Part shown: piece after piece, positions 52,690 through 60,056 of the stretch
How positions within the stretch are numbered: position 1 is the first letter of the stretch
How the letters are laid out: each line of letters begins with the position of its first letter
Assembly (NCBI GenBank): GCA_019670725.1
Contig: AP024629.1
Location: 1,984,001 to 2,048,000 of the forward strand
Length of the DNA stretch: 64,000 nt
Direction of reading: 5' to 3'
From: Alphaproteobacteria bacterium SO-S41
GTDB taxonomy: Bacteria; Pseudomonadota; Alphaproteobacteria; Micropepsales; Micropepsaceae
The notes under the pieces: model-generated
What the model was told of the DNA's origin: nothing
The model's input: the letters and a program-made list of their open reading frames with translations, nothing else
Databases searched by the model: none
Translations under genes and position numbers: made by a program

Positions 52690-53586
52690 TCAGATGACCA
52701 CGCCGCCGCCCGGTCGCAACGCTGCGACGAAAGCTGTCGGCGTCAGGCCGGTGAAAGCGCGGAAGTCGCGGTTAAAATGCGGCTGGTCGTAATAGCCGCA
52801 GCCGCCGGCGAGCTGCGCCCAGTCGATGGCCGTGGGTCGTGCCCGGATCTGCTCCACCGCGCGATCGAAGCGCAGGACGCGGGCATAGAGCGAGGGCGGC
52901 AGACCCGTCCAGCGGCGGAACTGCTGGGTCAGGTGTTTGCGGCTGACGCCCGCGTCCTCGGCGAGCGCGGCGATGTCGGTCTGACCGCGACTGGCGATCA
53001 GCCGCCGCCACAGCGCCGTGACCAGCGGCGGCGGTGCGGGGTGGCTGGTGATGCGCTCCAGCGCGAAGGCTTCGGTCAAGGCGAGCCGCTCGGCCCAGTC
53101 CGCGGCCTCGCCCAGGCGCTGCGCAAGGCGGCGGCCCTCGACGCCGATCAGGTCATCCAGCGAGGCCAGGCCGTAAGCAAGCGACTCCAACGGCATGTCC
53201 AGGAAGCGCGCCGCGCCCAGCGGCGTCAGGTCGAACTGAATGCCAGCCTGTTGGCCGACGCCCTCGGTCTGCGCGGGGGCGATGTCGAGCCCGGCGACGA
53301 AGGACGAGACGTGGTCGAGCGCGTAGCTATCACCCGACACGCGGATTGGTTCGCCGAAGCCAATGATGAGCGGCAGGCCGCTATAGGGCGGCTGGATACG
53401 CTGCAGCGGCGATGCCGACCATTCGCGATAGCCGCACATGCGCTGAACAAGGCCGGCGAGGCGCGCATCGGGTTCGGCGTAGGCCATCTCCCATGCGATG
53501 TCGGCGCTTGCGAAGCGCTCCACCCGCAAACGGCGGTGCATCGCATCGGCGCCATGGTCGCGGCGGTCGAGCGCGTCGCTGGTCAT
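52690..53586 (-). CDS. AraC-family transcriptional regulator
   Basis: A 298-residue regulator. The first ~185 residues form a ligand-binding AraC_binding_2-like domain (WSASPLQRIQPPYSG, LIIGFGEPIRV). The C-terminal double HTH contains ASRGQTDIAALAEDAGVSRKHLTQQF and WAQLAGGCGYYDQPHFNRDF with the usual RAFTGLTPTAF ending. ATG 53586 shares one base with the mmcQ stop (TAATG). The target is unknown; neighbouring VOC and 2OG oxygenase genes are candidates. Confidence 0.9.
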   Translation of the reverse strand: MTSDALDRRDHGADAMHRRLRVERFASADIAWEMAYAEPDARLAGLVQRMCGYREWSASPLQRIQPPYSGLPLIIGFGEPIRVSGDSYALDHVSSFVAGLDIAPAQTEGVGQQAGIQFDLTPLGAARFLDMPLESLAYGLASLDDLIGVEGRRLAQRLGEAADWAERLALTEAFALERITSHPAPPPLVTALWRRLIASRGQTDIAALAEDAGVSRKHLTQQFRRWTGLPPSLYARVLRFDRAVEQIRARPTAIDWAQLAGGCGYYDQPHFNRDFRAFTGLTPTAFVAALRPGGGVVI

Positions 53587-53957
53587 TACTTCGCCCGGCG
53601 TTTGGCGGGGGCAGGCGGGGCACCATCGAAGGCCTGCAACAGCTTCTTCGGCGCGGCATCGCGCCAGGCGCGTTCGAGCACGGCCTTGAGTTCGCTTTTC
53701 GAGACCTTGGCGAGGCGCACCAGCACGGCAGGCCAGGCCTTGTAGTGGTCGGTGATGAAGTAAATCTCGGGCGCGGCCTCGATGCGCATGTCGCGCTCGT
53801 CGATCGGCAGCTTGATGACGATCGAGTCGTCCTCGGTGCGAAGCCGCGTCATAAACGTCTTGGCGACCCTGAGCGCCGGCGTGCCGTAGGATGTACCTTC
53901 CACGACGCCGGGCAGCGTCTTGGTCAGGGCGACGACATCTTTCCAACTGACGCTCAT
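53586..53957 (-). CDS. MmcQ/YjbR family (DUF419) protein
   Basis: A 123-residue CyaY-like-fold protein: LTKTLPGVVEGTSYGTPALR, KLPIDERDMRIEAAPEIYFI and TDHYKAWPAVLVRLAKVSKS. The family is called DNA-binding from structure, but a role is not established. The tail is Pro/Ala/Lys-rich (PAPAKRRAK). It is coupled to the AraC gene by a one-base overlap. Confidence 0.9.
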   Translation of the reverse strand: MSVSWKDVVALTKTLPGVVEGTSYGTPALRVAKTFMTRLRTEDDSIVIKLPIDERDMRIEAAPEIYFITDHYKAWPAVLVRLAKVSKSELKAVLERAWRDAAPKKLLQAFDGAPPAPAKRRAK

Positions 53958-54074
53958 GGCGGGTATCCTGCCTCGGATAAGCGCGAGCTGGAAGCGCACC
54001 CGGAAATGGGGCAACGATTGCCTCAAATGCGCGTTGTTTTGCCGTATTCGACAGGTACATATTCGGAATCGGAC

Positions 54075-54764
54075 ATGGGGATGTCGGTCATGCGCGTTTT
54101 GTCGACCAGGCTGCTGATTGGATTGGGAATTGTGGGTTTTGGCGCATCCGCGGACGCCGCCCAGCCGGCCATGAAAGGCGGCGAGACGCGGATGTATGTG
54201 GCGAGCGGTGCGCTCGCGATGCCCAATGTGCCCTCGATCAAGGACCCGGCCTTCCAAGCGGAGATTCTGGCGGCGCACAACAACGAGCGCCGGCTGCTCG
54301 GCATTCCCGATCTCAAATGGTCCGCCGACCTCGCGGACGAGGCCAAGGACTGGGCGGACGAACTCGCCTCGAGCGGCCAGATGAAGCACGACAGCCAGCG
54401 CAAGCACGGCGAGAACCTGTTCTTCAACGGCGCCGGCCGGCGCACGCCTGCGCAGATGGTGCAGGGCTGGCTGGACGAGAAGCAGTATTACAAGCCGGGC
54501 GGCGCGATGCCTAATGTCAGCACGACCGGTAACTGGATGCATGTCGGGCATTACACCGCCGTGGTGTGGTCGGGCACGACCGAGGTCGGCTGCGCCGTCG
54601 GCCGGGGCAAGAGCAGCGATTTCCTAGTCTGCCGCTACAACCCGCCCGGCAACGTCCAAGGTTTCGCCGCCTATGACGTGAACATCGCCAAGCGGGCAGC
54701 GGAAGCCGCGGCTGCGGCCGCTGCAGCGGCGAAGCCCGGCAAGAAGAAGCCCAAGAAGACCTAG
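54075..54764 (+). CDS. Secreted CAP (SCP/PR1) domain protein
   Basis: A 229-residue protein with a signal peptide (LLIGLGIVGFGASADA, cleavage near 30) and a full CAP domain: LAAHNNERRLLGIPDLKWS, the active His pair in HGENLF and HVGHYTAVVWSGTTEVGCA, and FLVCRYNPPGNVQGF. The C-terminus is an Ala-rich helix followed by KPGKKKPKKT. Bacterial CAP proteins are secreted and of varied, mostly unknown role. Starts at 54081 and 54090 are also possible. It converges on the fatty-acid hydroxylase gene. Confidence 0.87.
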   Translation: MGMSVMRVLSTRLLIGLGIVGFGASADAAQPAMKGGETRMYVASGALAMPNVPSIKDPAFQAEILAAHNNERRLLGIPDLKWSADLADEAKDWADELASSGQMKHDSQRKHGENLFFNGAGRRTPAQMVQGWLDEKQYYKPGGAMPNVSTTGNWMHVGHYTAVVWSGTTEVGCAVGRGKSSDFLVCRYNPPGNVQGFAAYDVNIAKRAAEAAAAAAAAAKPGKKKPKKT

Positions 54765-54767
54765 GCG

Positions 54768-55640
54768 CTAAACCGTTTCAGGTTCGGCCCCATCCACGCG
54801 TACCCGCCGGAAGGGGTGGATGATCTGCGCGCCCAGCGTCGCGGGCATCGGCTCGCGAATGCCGATATCCACGGGCGGACGTCGATCGGCGTCGAAGAAC
54901 GAGCCGAACAGGATGTCGAACAGCATTAGGTTCTCACCGTAATTGCTGTTGCCCTCTTCCAATTTCTTGGAGTGGTGCCAGCGATGCAGGCCCGGCGTGT
55001 TGAAGAGATAGTTCAGCGGCCCGAAGCGCATCTCGACATTGGAGTGGGTCAGCAGGCCGATATAGGCGGTGATCGCGCTGATCCAGATGATGATCTCCTG
55101 CGGGATGCCCGCAGCGAGACCGACGGCGAGGCCAAAGGTCACGCTGACCAGCGTATCCACGAAATGGAAGCGCCCGGTATTGACGAACCACAGCCGCGTC
55201 ACGCTGTGGTGGACCGCGTGGAAGCGCCACAGGAACTGGACCTCGTGGCTGAGGCGATGGCCCCAATAGAAACCGAACTCGGCGATGACAAGGCCGAGCA
55301 CGACCTGCACCGCGAGCGGCCAACCGTGCGGCCACCATGAGGCGCCCTCGGCGCTGGCGATGCCGGAGAAGCCGATCAGGGTTGGCGCAACGATGAGGAT
55401 CTGGACGGCCGATTTGCTGATCAGCGTGTGGCCGATATCGGCCCAGAGCTGACCGTCATCGGCGAGCCAGCTGCGCTCGTGCGGCATGGCGCGTTCCAGC
55501 AGGAAGATCGCGCCAGCCAGGCTGAAATAGCTGACATTCAGCCACAGCAGCGGCATCGCGGTCTGCATGCCCACCGCGTTGATGCCGATGGCGCCGGCCA
55601 TCAGCAACGGCCACCACAGATAGGACAAGACGAAACGCAT
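54768..55640 (-). CDS. Sterol desaturase / fatty acid hydroxylase family protein
   Basis: A 290-residue di-iron membrane enzyme with about five transmembrane segments and the three His clusters of the superfamily: HRLSH, HAVHHS and HRWHHSK. PGLHRWHHSK and NYGENLMLFDILFGSFFD are typical of the bacterial sterol desaturase-like group. Met 55640 follows GAGGGAAT; the longer reading to 55700 has an Arg-rich start and was rejected. The substrate may be a lipid or hopanoid precursor. Confidence 0.9.
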   Translation of the reverse strand: MRFVLSYLWWPLLMAGAIGINAVGMQTAMPLLWLNVSYFSLAGAIFLLERAMPHERSWLADDGQLWADIGHTLISKSAVQILIVAPTLIGFSGIASAEGASWWPHGWPLAVQVVLGLVIAEFGFYWGHRLSHEVQFLWRFHAVHHSVTRLWFVNTGRFHFVDTLVSVTFGLAVGLAAGIPQEIIIWISAITAYIGLLTHSNVEMRFGPLNYLFNTPGLHRWHHSKKLEEGNSNYGENLMLFDILFGSFFDADRRPPVDIGIREPMPATLGAQIIHPFRRVRVDGAEPETV

Positions 55641-55757
55641 ATTCCCTCGCCGAAACGCCGCCCCCGCGGCTTCGCGTCTTGATCGCCAAGATTGCCTCAT
55701 CGGCCGCCGGACGCAAACCGCTTTTTGCAGCCGCGAAGGCGCGGGCGCGGAGCCGGC

Positions 55758-56291
55758 TTAGTGCGCGGCCTTCCAGGCCTCGACGGCGGCCATCGTCTTC
55801 TCGACATGGCCTTCGGGGTCGAGCGCGGTGTAGGCGAAGATGATCTTGCCCTCGGGCGAGATCACGTAGGAGGTGCGGTTCGAAAGCTCCGGCTTCTTCT
55901 CCAGCACCGCGTCATACGACTTCATGATCTTCTGATCGGCGTCGGAGGCGACGGCGAACTTGCTGCGGCACTCGCTGACGGAGAAGTCGTTGAGCTTGGC
56001 GACGCCGTCGGCCGACACGCCGATGACCGTTGCACCGAGCGATTTGAACTTGTCGGTCGCCTCGGCGAAGTCATGCGCTTCGATCGTGCACCCCTTGGTG
56101 AAGGCGGCGGGGTAGAAGTAGAGCACCACAGGGCCGGTCTTCAGTGCGTCGGAGAGGCTGAACAGGAATTCCTTGCCGCCGAGCGTCGCGGGCGCGGTGA
56201 ACGAGGGCGCGTCGGCGCCTTCGCTGAGCTGGGCGGCGGCGGGTAGGGCAAACAGGAACGCGGCAGCGAGCGTCGGCAGGATGCGGTTCAT
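55758..56291 (-). CDS. Exported peroxiredoxin (AhpC/TSA family)
   Basis: A 177-residue protein with a signal peptide (MNRILPTLAAAFLFALPAAA). The thioredoxin-like core has VVLYFYPAAFTKGCTIEAHD with the peroxidatic Cys, VIGVSADGVAKLNDF, and a second Cys in SVSECRSKFAVASD. Most peroxiredoxins of this Bcp-like type are cytoplasmic, so the export signal points to defence against peroxide in the periplasm. The reductant is unknown. Next upstream is another terminated unit. Confidence 0.9.
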   Translation of the reverse strand: MNRILPTLAAAFLFALPAAAQLSEGADAPSFTAPATLGGKEFLFSLSDALKTGPVVLYFYPAAFTKGCTIEAHDFAEATDKFKSLGATVIGVSADGVAKLNDFSVSECRSKFAVASDADQKIMKSYDAVLEKKPELSNRTSYVISPEGKIIFAYTALDPEGHVEKTMAAVEAWKAAH

Positions 56292-56336
56292 GGGAAACTC
56301 CTGAATTGTGGCCGGCAGGCTAGCCCGAAACGACGA

Positions 56337-56362
56337 CGCCCGCGAGGTTTACGTCGCGGGCG
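56337..56362 (-). terminator. Hairpin after the ion-channel gene
   Basis: CGCCCGCGA (56337-56345) and TCGCGGGCG (56354-56362) form a nine-pair stem with an eight-base loop, 30 bases after the stop of the minus-strand channel gene. Minus-strand sequence beyond it is GTCGTCGTTTC, a weak T-run. Confidence 0.5.
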
Positions 56363-56391
56363 CCGGGTCGGTTCACGGAGGGGTGTTCGCG

Positions 56392-58296
56392 CTAGTCTTC
56401 GGCGAGCACGATGATGCGGTCGCCGGCAGTGTAGACGACGGCATCCGACTTGGTCGGGTTCACGACGACGCCGCCCATCATGCGGGCGTCGTTCTCGCCG
56501 GGCCGGCGGCGGCAATAGCCGAGCGCCGATTCGCCGCGCTGCCGCGCCGCTTCGGTCACCGTGTAGAAATTCACCGGGACATCCAGCGCGACATAATCCT
56601 CGGCATTGCGCATGTAGATCTCCGAGCCTTCCTCATCGAGCAGGTCGTCGAAGATCGCCGAGAGGAACTCGTTTTCGGAGGCCTGGGCGAGCATCAAGCT
56701 GACCAGCTTGTTGCTGACGACGAAGTCGTCGGCCCGCGTGACTTCGGCCAGTTCGCGATTGCGGACATCCGCCATCTCGCTGACGACGCCGATATGCTTG
56801 CCCGCTACGTCGGCGATGCGGCGCAGGTGGAGCAGGGTGACGAGCGTGCGGGTGTCGGCCGATTGCGCGGGCAGGTGGTCGCTATAGCCCAGCACCATCA
56901 CGTGGTCGTAGGCGGGGATGTCGAGCGCCTGCAGCACGCCGCGGTTCGAGCTGTCGGCGTTCTGGCACTCGACCTTCAGGTTCTCGCCCGAGATCGGCAT
57001 GGCGGCGATCTCAGCTTCGATGTCCGGTGTGTCGGCGACGATGGTGAGCACCGAGCCGGGCGCGACATAGCGCGAGAGTTCGAACGCGATCATCGGGCCG
57101 CGACGGTTCCAGCCGAGGATCAGCGTGCGCTCGGCGTCGCGCCCGCGGGCGGGCGCCTGCCGCAGCAGCGCAGTGTCCACGGACGTCGCCGGAACGAGCT
57201 TCGTTTTGATGGCGCCGTCGTCCTCGGCAATGATGATGGCGCGCGAGCCGGCGACGATGACCGTGTCGTGCGCCGGGTTCATCTTGACCTTGCCGTCGGG
57301 ATCGCAGAGCCCGATCAGCGCACAGGATTCATAGGCGGTCAGCGCCTCGCCATAGGTCTTGCCGGTCAGCTCCTTCTGCTCGGCCGTGTAGATCTCGCAG
57401 CCGTCGAAATCGAGCAGTTCGGAATAGACGGCGCTGAGGCCCGACTGGCGGCTGGAGTGCACCACGATGCGCGAGATGAGCTCGTCGGCGAGCACGAGCT
57501 GAACTTCCTTGCCGCCGACGATGCGGGCGACGTCCGCGTTCTTGGCGTCACGGATTTCCGCCGCGATCCGGTAGGGCGCGGCACGACGCTTGGGATCATG
57601 CACCAGCGCCAGCACGGTCTTGACGACCTGCGAGTCCGGATCGTCGCTCTCGGGCGAGAGGATGATGATCGACTTGGAGGCTTCGGGGCTGACCAGCGAG
57701 AGATCGTAGAGATCGGTCGGGTCGCCGCTGCGGCAGATGATCTTCAGCTTGCCAAGATTGGCGACCTTGGCCGCGATCTCGTCCTCCATCTCGACCTTGT
57801 CCTTGGTCGCCATGATGACGAGGCGCGGCTTGCGCTCGCTTTCGTTGGCGATGGCGAGTTCGGATATGATGTCGAAAATCGAGGCGGACCAGTTGAGGAT
57901 GATGGTCTGGTTCTCCTCCAGCACCCGCGAGCGGCCTTTGCGCAACTCGTCGAGTTTACCTTCGAGGCCATTATTGATGACGCCGATCAGGGCCGAGACG
58001 ATGAAGATACCGGCCAGCGTCACGCCCAGCATGACAATGCGGAAGCTCCAGCCTTCGTCGCCGCCCATGGTGCCGGAGTCGAGGGTGCGCATGAGCGCTT
58101 CCCATGAGCCCTCCACGAGGCCGAGCGCCTCGCCGCCCTCGGGCGCGATGCCGAAGATCGCGATGATCAGTCCGGCGATGATGATGACGGCCAGTGAGAC
58201 AAGGCCAAGCCAGCCGATCAGGGCGATCGGACCCGCCGCCATCGACTTGTCGAAGCCGTAGCGCAGGCGTTCGCCGAGCGAGACGCGTTGTGTCAT
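56392..58296 (-). CDS. CASTOR/POLLUX-like ion channel with RCK-type domains
   Basis: A 634-residue membrane protein. Two transmembrane segments at ~24-48 and ~86-108 flank a pore-like stretch (SWEALMRTLDSGTMGGDEGW). The cytoplasmic part has two tandem RCK/TrkA_N-like units: LVIMATKDKVEMEDEI with IICRSGDPTDLYDL, and LILGWNRRGPMIAFELSRYV with HVMVLGYSDH. This is the layout of plant CASTOR and POLLUX channels and of their bacterial relatives. Four such subunits would form a cation-selective, ligand-gated pore. Bacterial function is poorly known. Confidence 0.85.
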   Translation of the reverse strand: MTQRVSLGERLRYGFDKSMAAGPIALIGWLGLVSLAVIIIAGLIIAIFGIAPEGGEALGLVEGSWEALMRTLDSGTMGGDEGWSFRIVMLGVTLAGIFIVSALIGVINNGLEGKLDELRKGRSRVLEENQTIILNWSASIFDIISELAIANESERKPRLVIMATKDKVEMEDEIAAKVANLGKLKIICRSGDPTDLYDLSLVSPEASKSIIILSPESDDPDSQVVKTVLALVHDPKRRAAPYRIAAEIRDAKNADVARIVGGKEVQLVLADELISRIVVHSSRQSGLSAVYSELLDFDGCEIYTAEQKELTGKTYGEALTAYESCALIGLCDPDGKVKMNPAHDTVIVAGSRAIIIAEDDGAIKTKLVPATSVDTALLRQAPARGRDAERTLILGWNRRGPMIAFELSRYVAPGSVLTIVADTPDIEAEIAAMPISGENLKVECQNADSSNRGVLQALDIPAYDHVMVLGYSDHLPAQSADTRTLVTLLHLRRIADVAGKHIGVVSEMADVRNRELAEVTRADDFVVSNKLVSLMLAQASENEFLSAIFDDLLDEEGSEIYMRNAEDYVALDVPVNFYTVTEAARQRGESALGYCRRRPGENDARMMGGVVVNPTKSDAVVYTAGDRIIVLAED

Positions 58297-58453
58297 GTGT
58301 TTTACCCGGCCGCTGCAGCGGCCCCCTGTTGACGCTATTTACCCAGAATCCCCGCGGACTCATGCTCCGTTCGCGGCGGCTTTGGAAGCGCCCCGACGTG
58401 CGACATGCGGTTACACTGACGGTATGGTGAAGCGGCCACAGGCCAAAACGAGA

Positions 58454-58476
58454 AATGGCGGCTGCCCGCCGCCATT
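58454..58476 (-). terminator. Intrinsic terminator for the EF-hand gene
   Basis: Minus strand AATGGCGGC (58476-58468), loop of five, GCCGCCATT (58462-58454), then TCTCGTTTT. The perfect nine-pair stem lies 90 bases after the EF-hand stop. Two further GC hairpins (58504-58518 and 58538-58555) lie between; no gene is seen in 58297-58565. Confidence 0.7.
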
Positions 58477-58565
58477 CTTGATCCCGGTCAGGGAGTCCAG
58501 AACCGCACCCCGGGTGCGAGCCTGTCGTTCTCTATGGCGCCCATCCCCATGGGCGTCGCCCGGCG

Positions 58566-59333
58566 TCAGGCGGAGGTCAGCGTCGAGGCGAGTGCGTTGA
58601 CGTCGATCTTGCTCGATGTCGCATAGGCCTTGATGGCCGCCATCAGGTTGTTCAGCGCATCGGTCGCGGTGCTCGAGGCCGTTGTCGTCGTCGCCGTTGT
58701 ATCGGTGCCGGTCGCCGCCGCCGTCGTCGGGTCGGCCGGTGGCGGACCCGGCGGGTGGCCATGACCGCCTTGATGCGGCGGGCGGGCGTCCTGGAACTGC
58801 GCCAGGGTGATCGACCCGGTGTTTGCGGTATCGATGCTGTCGTAGAACGAGGTCGCCTTGTCCTCGTCGACGCCGGACGGACGGGCGGCGACGAACTCCG
58901 CCTTGGTCACGGTGCCGTCGGAATCGGTGTCCATCTTGGCGAACATGTCGGCGGGCGAGAGCCGTCCGTCCGCCTTGCCGGTCTTGCTGTCGTCCTCGTC
59001 TTCGCCGCTGCCGTCCTTGATCTGCTGGACGAGGTTGAGCAGGGCCGAAAGGACGCTGTCGGCCAGACCGCCGCCCGACTTGCCGGCGGCTTCGCGGGCC
59101 GGCTTGTTGGCTTCCATCCCGGCCTTGAGCTGGTCCTCGGTCAGCGCATTTGTGCCCTCGGTGTCGATCTTCGCATAGAGATCGGCGGCCTTGGTTTCGC
59201 TGATGTCCTTGGGACGGGCGGCGACGAACTCGTCCTTCGTGACCTTGCCGTCCTGGTCGCCATCGATCTTGCTGAACATGCTGGGTCGCAGGAACAGCGA
59301 GGCGAGGGCGCTGGCATTCGATACGCTCGTCAT
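58566..59333 (-). CDS. EF-hand calcium-binding protein with internal duplication
   Basis: A 255-residue protein with four EF-hand-type loops in two pairs: DGDQDGKVTKDE and DTEGTNALTEDQ in the first half, DTDSDGTVTKAE and DTANTGSITLAQ in the second. Both pairs are followed by EFVAARP-like or AQFQDARP-like sequence, showing a duplicated module. An Asp-rich linker (GSGEDEDDSKTGKADG) joins them, and a Pro/Thr/Ala-rich stretch precedes a helical tail. There is no signal peptide. Likely a calcium buffer or sensor; partner unknown. Confidence 0.85.
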   Translation of the reverse strand: MTSVSNASALASLFLRPSMFSKIDGDQDGKVTKDEFVAARPKDISETKAADLYAKIDTEGTNALTEDQLKAGMEANKPAREAAGKSGGGLADSVLSALLNLVQQIKDGSGEDEDDSKTGKADGRLSPADMFAKMDTDSDGTVTKAEFVAARPSGVDEDKATSFYDSIDTANTGSITLAQFQDARPPHQGGHGHPPGPPPADPTTAAATGTDTTATTTTASSTATDALNNLMAAIKAYATSSKIDVNALASTLTSA

Positions 59334-59522
59334 GTCGGCGGCCTTGCCGCTGGTGGAACCATGGGGGTCTCCATTGGTGGGGTGACGCCGGGCGGATGCC
59401 GACGATCCGGCGGAGCCGGACCCTGCGGCGTCGCAAAATCCATTCCGGCGCTTGCCCGCGGAAATCCGCCGATTTTCGGCGCGCGCGATCGGTGGGACGC
59501 GGCAGATTATGCAGGGCGCCGG

Positions 59523-59918
59523 TCAGGCCGCGGCGGCAGCGGCCGTGAGGCGCTCAAGAAGGGCGGCCCATGCCGCGTCGATCTGCGGCGTCCATTCCGC
59601 GCCGAGCAGGTCGCGGAAGGTGTCCGCCATCGCGCCGAAGAAGGCCGGAAAGACATCTGGCGGCACGCCGAGGTTTTCGTGGTTCACCCGCTCGGCCTGG
59701 ATCAGCGTGGCGGCGATCGGGCTGTCGTCCGTCAGGTCGAGCAGGTTGTCGATCGCGGTCGCCAGCATGTGGCCGCGCACCGCGCCGGAGACATCCCGCA
59801 CGAACAGCGCCGCCATGCCGGGATGGGCCTCGAACAGCCGCGCATAGACCAGCGGCGCCGGATCGGCGCAGAGCTCCGCGACGCGTTCGAGGCTTTGCGA
59901 GATCGCATTCCCGGCCAT
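59523..59918 (-). CDS. Globin-family protein
   Basis: A 131-residue protein with globin helices A-H: PLVYARLFEAHPGMAALFVR (B-E region), GHMLATAIDNLLDLTD, the proximal His in AERVNHENLGVPPDVFPAF, and LLGAEWTPQIDAAWAALLER. The F-helix His and following Gly are typical of single-domain bacterial globins seen in Alphaproteobacteria. It could bind O2 or NO, but its small tail of Ala residues and lack of a reductase domain leave the role open. Confidence 0.82.
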   Translation of the reverse strand: MAGNAISQSLERVAELCADPAPLVYARLFEAHPGMAALFVRDVSGAVRGHMLATAIDNLLDLTDDSPIAATLIQAERVNHENLGVPPDVFPAFFGAMADTFRDLLGAEWTPQIDAAWAALLERLTAAAAAA

Positions 59919-60056
59919 GGCCCGACTATCCCATCATTCTGCCGGCGGCGGGTGAGGCCGTCTGTCGCGGGCCCCCGAACGAGGGATGCAGCGGACGGCC
60001 ACCCCGCCTAACGATAGCGCCATGGATACGGAAACCAACGTCGGGGGGCGGGGCGC

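Noticed and set aside
56308-58107. 599-residue plus-strand ORF antisense to the channel gene
   Set aside because: Same kind of shadow; no motif, Asp/Gly/Val-rich composition mirroring the real frame.
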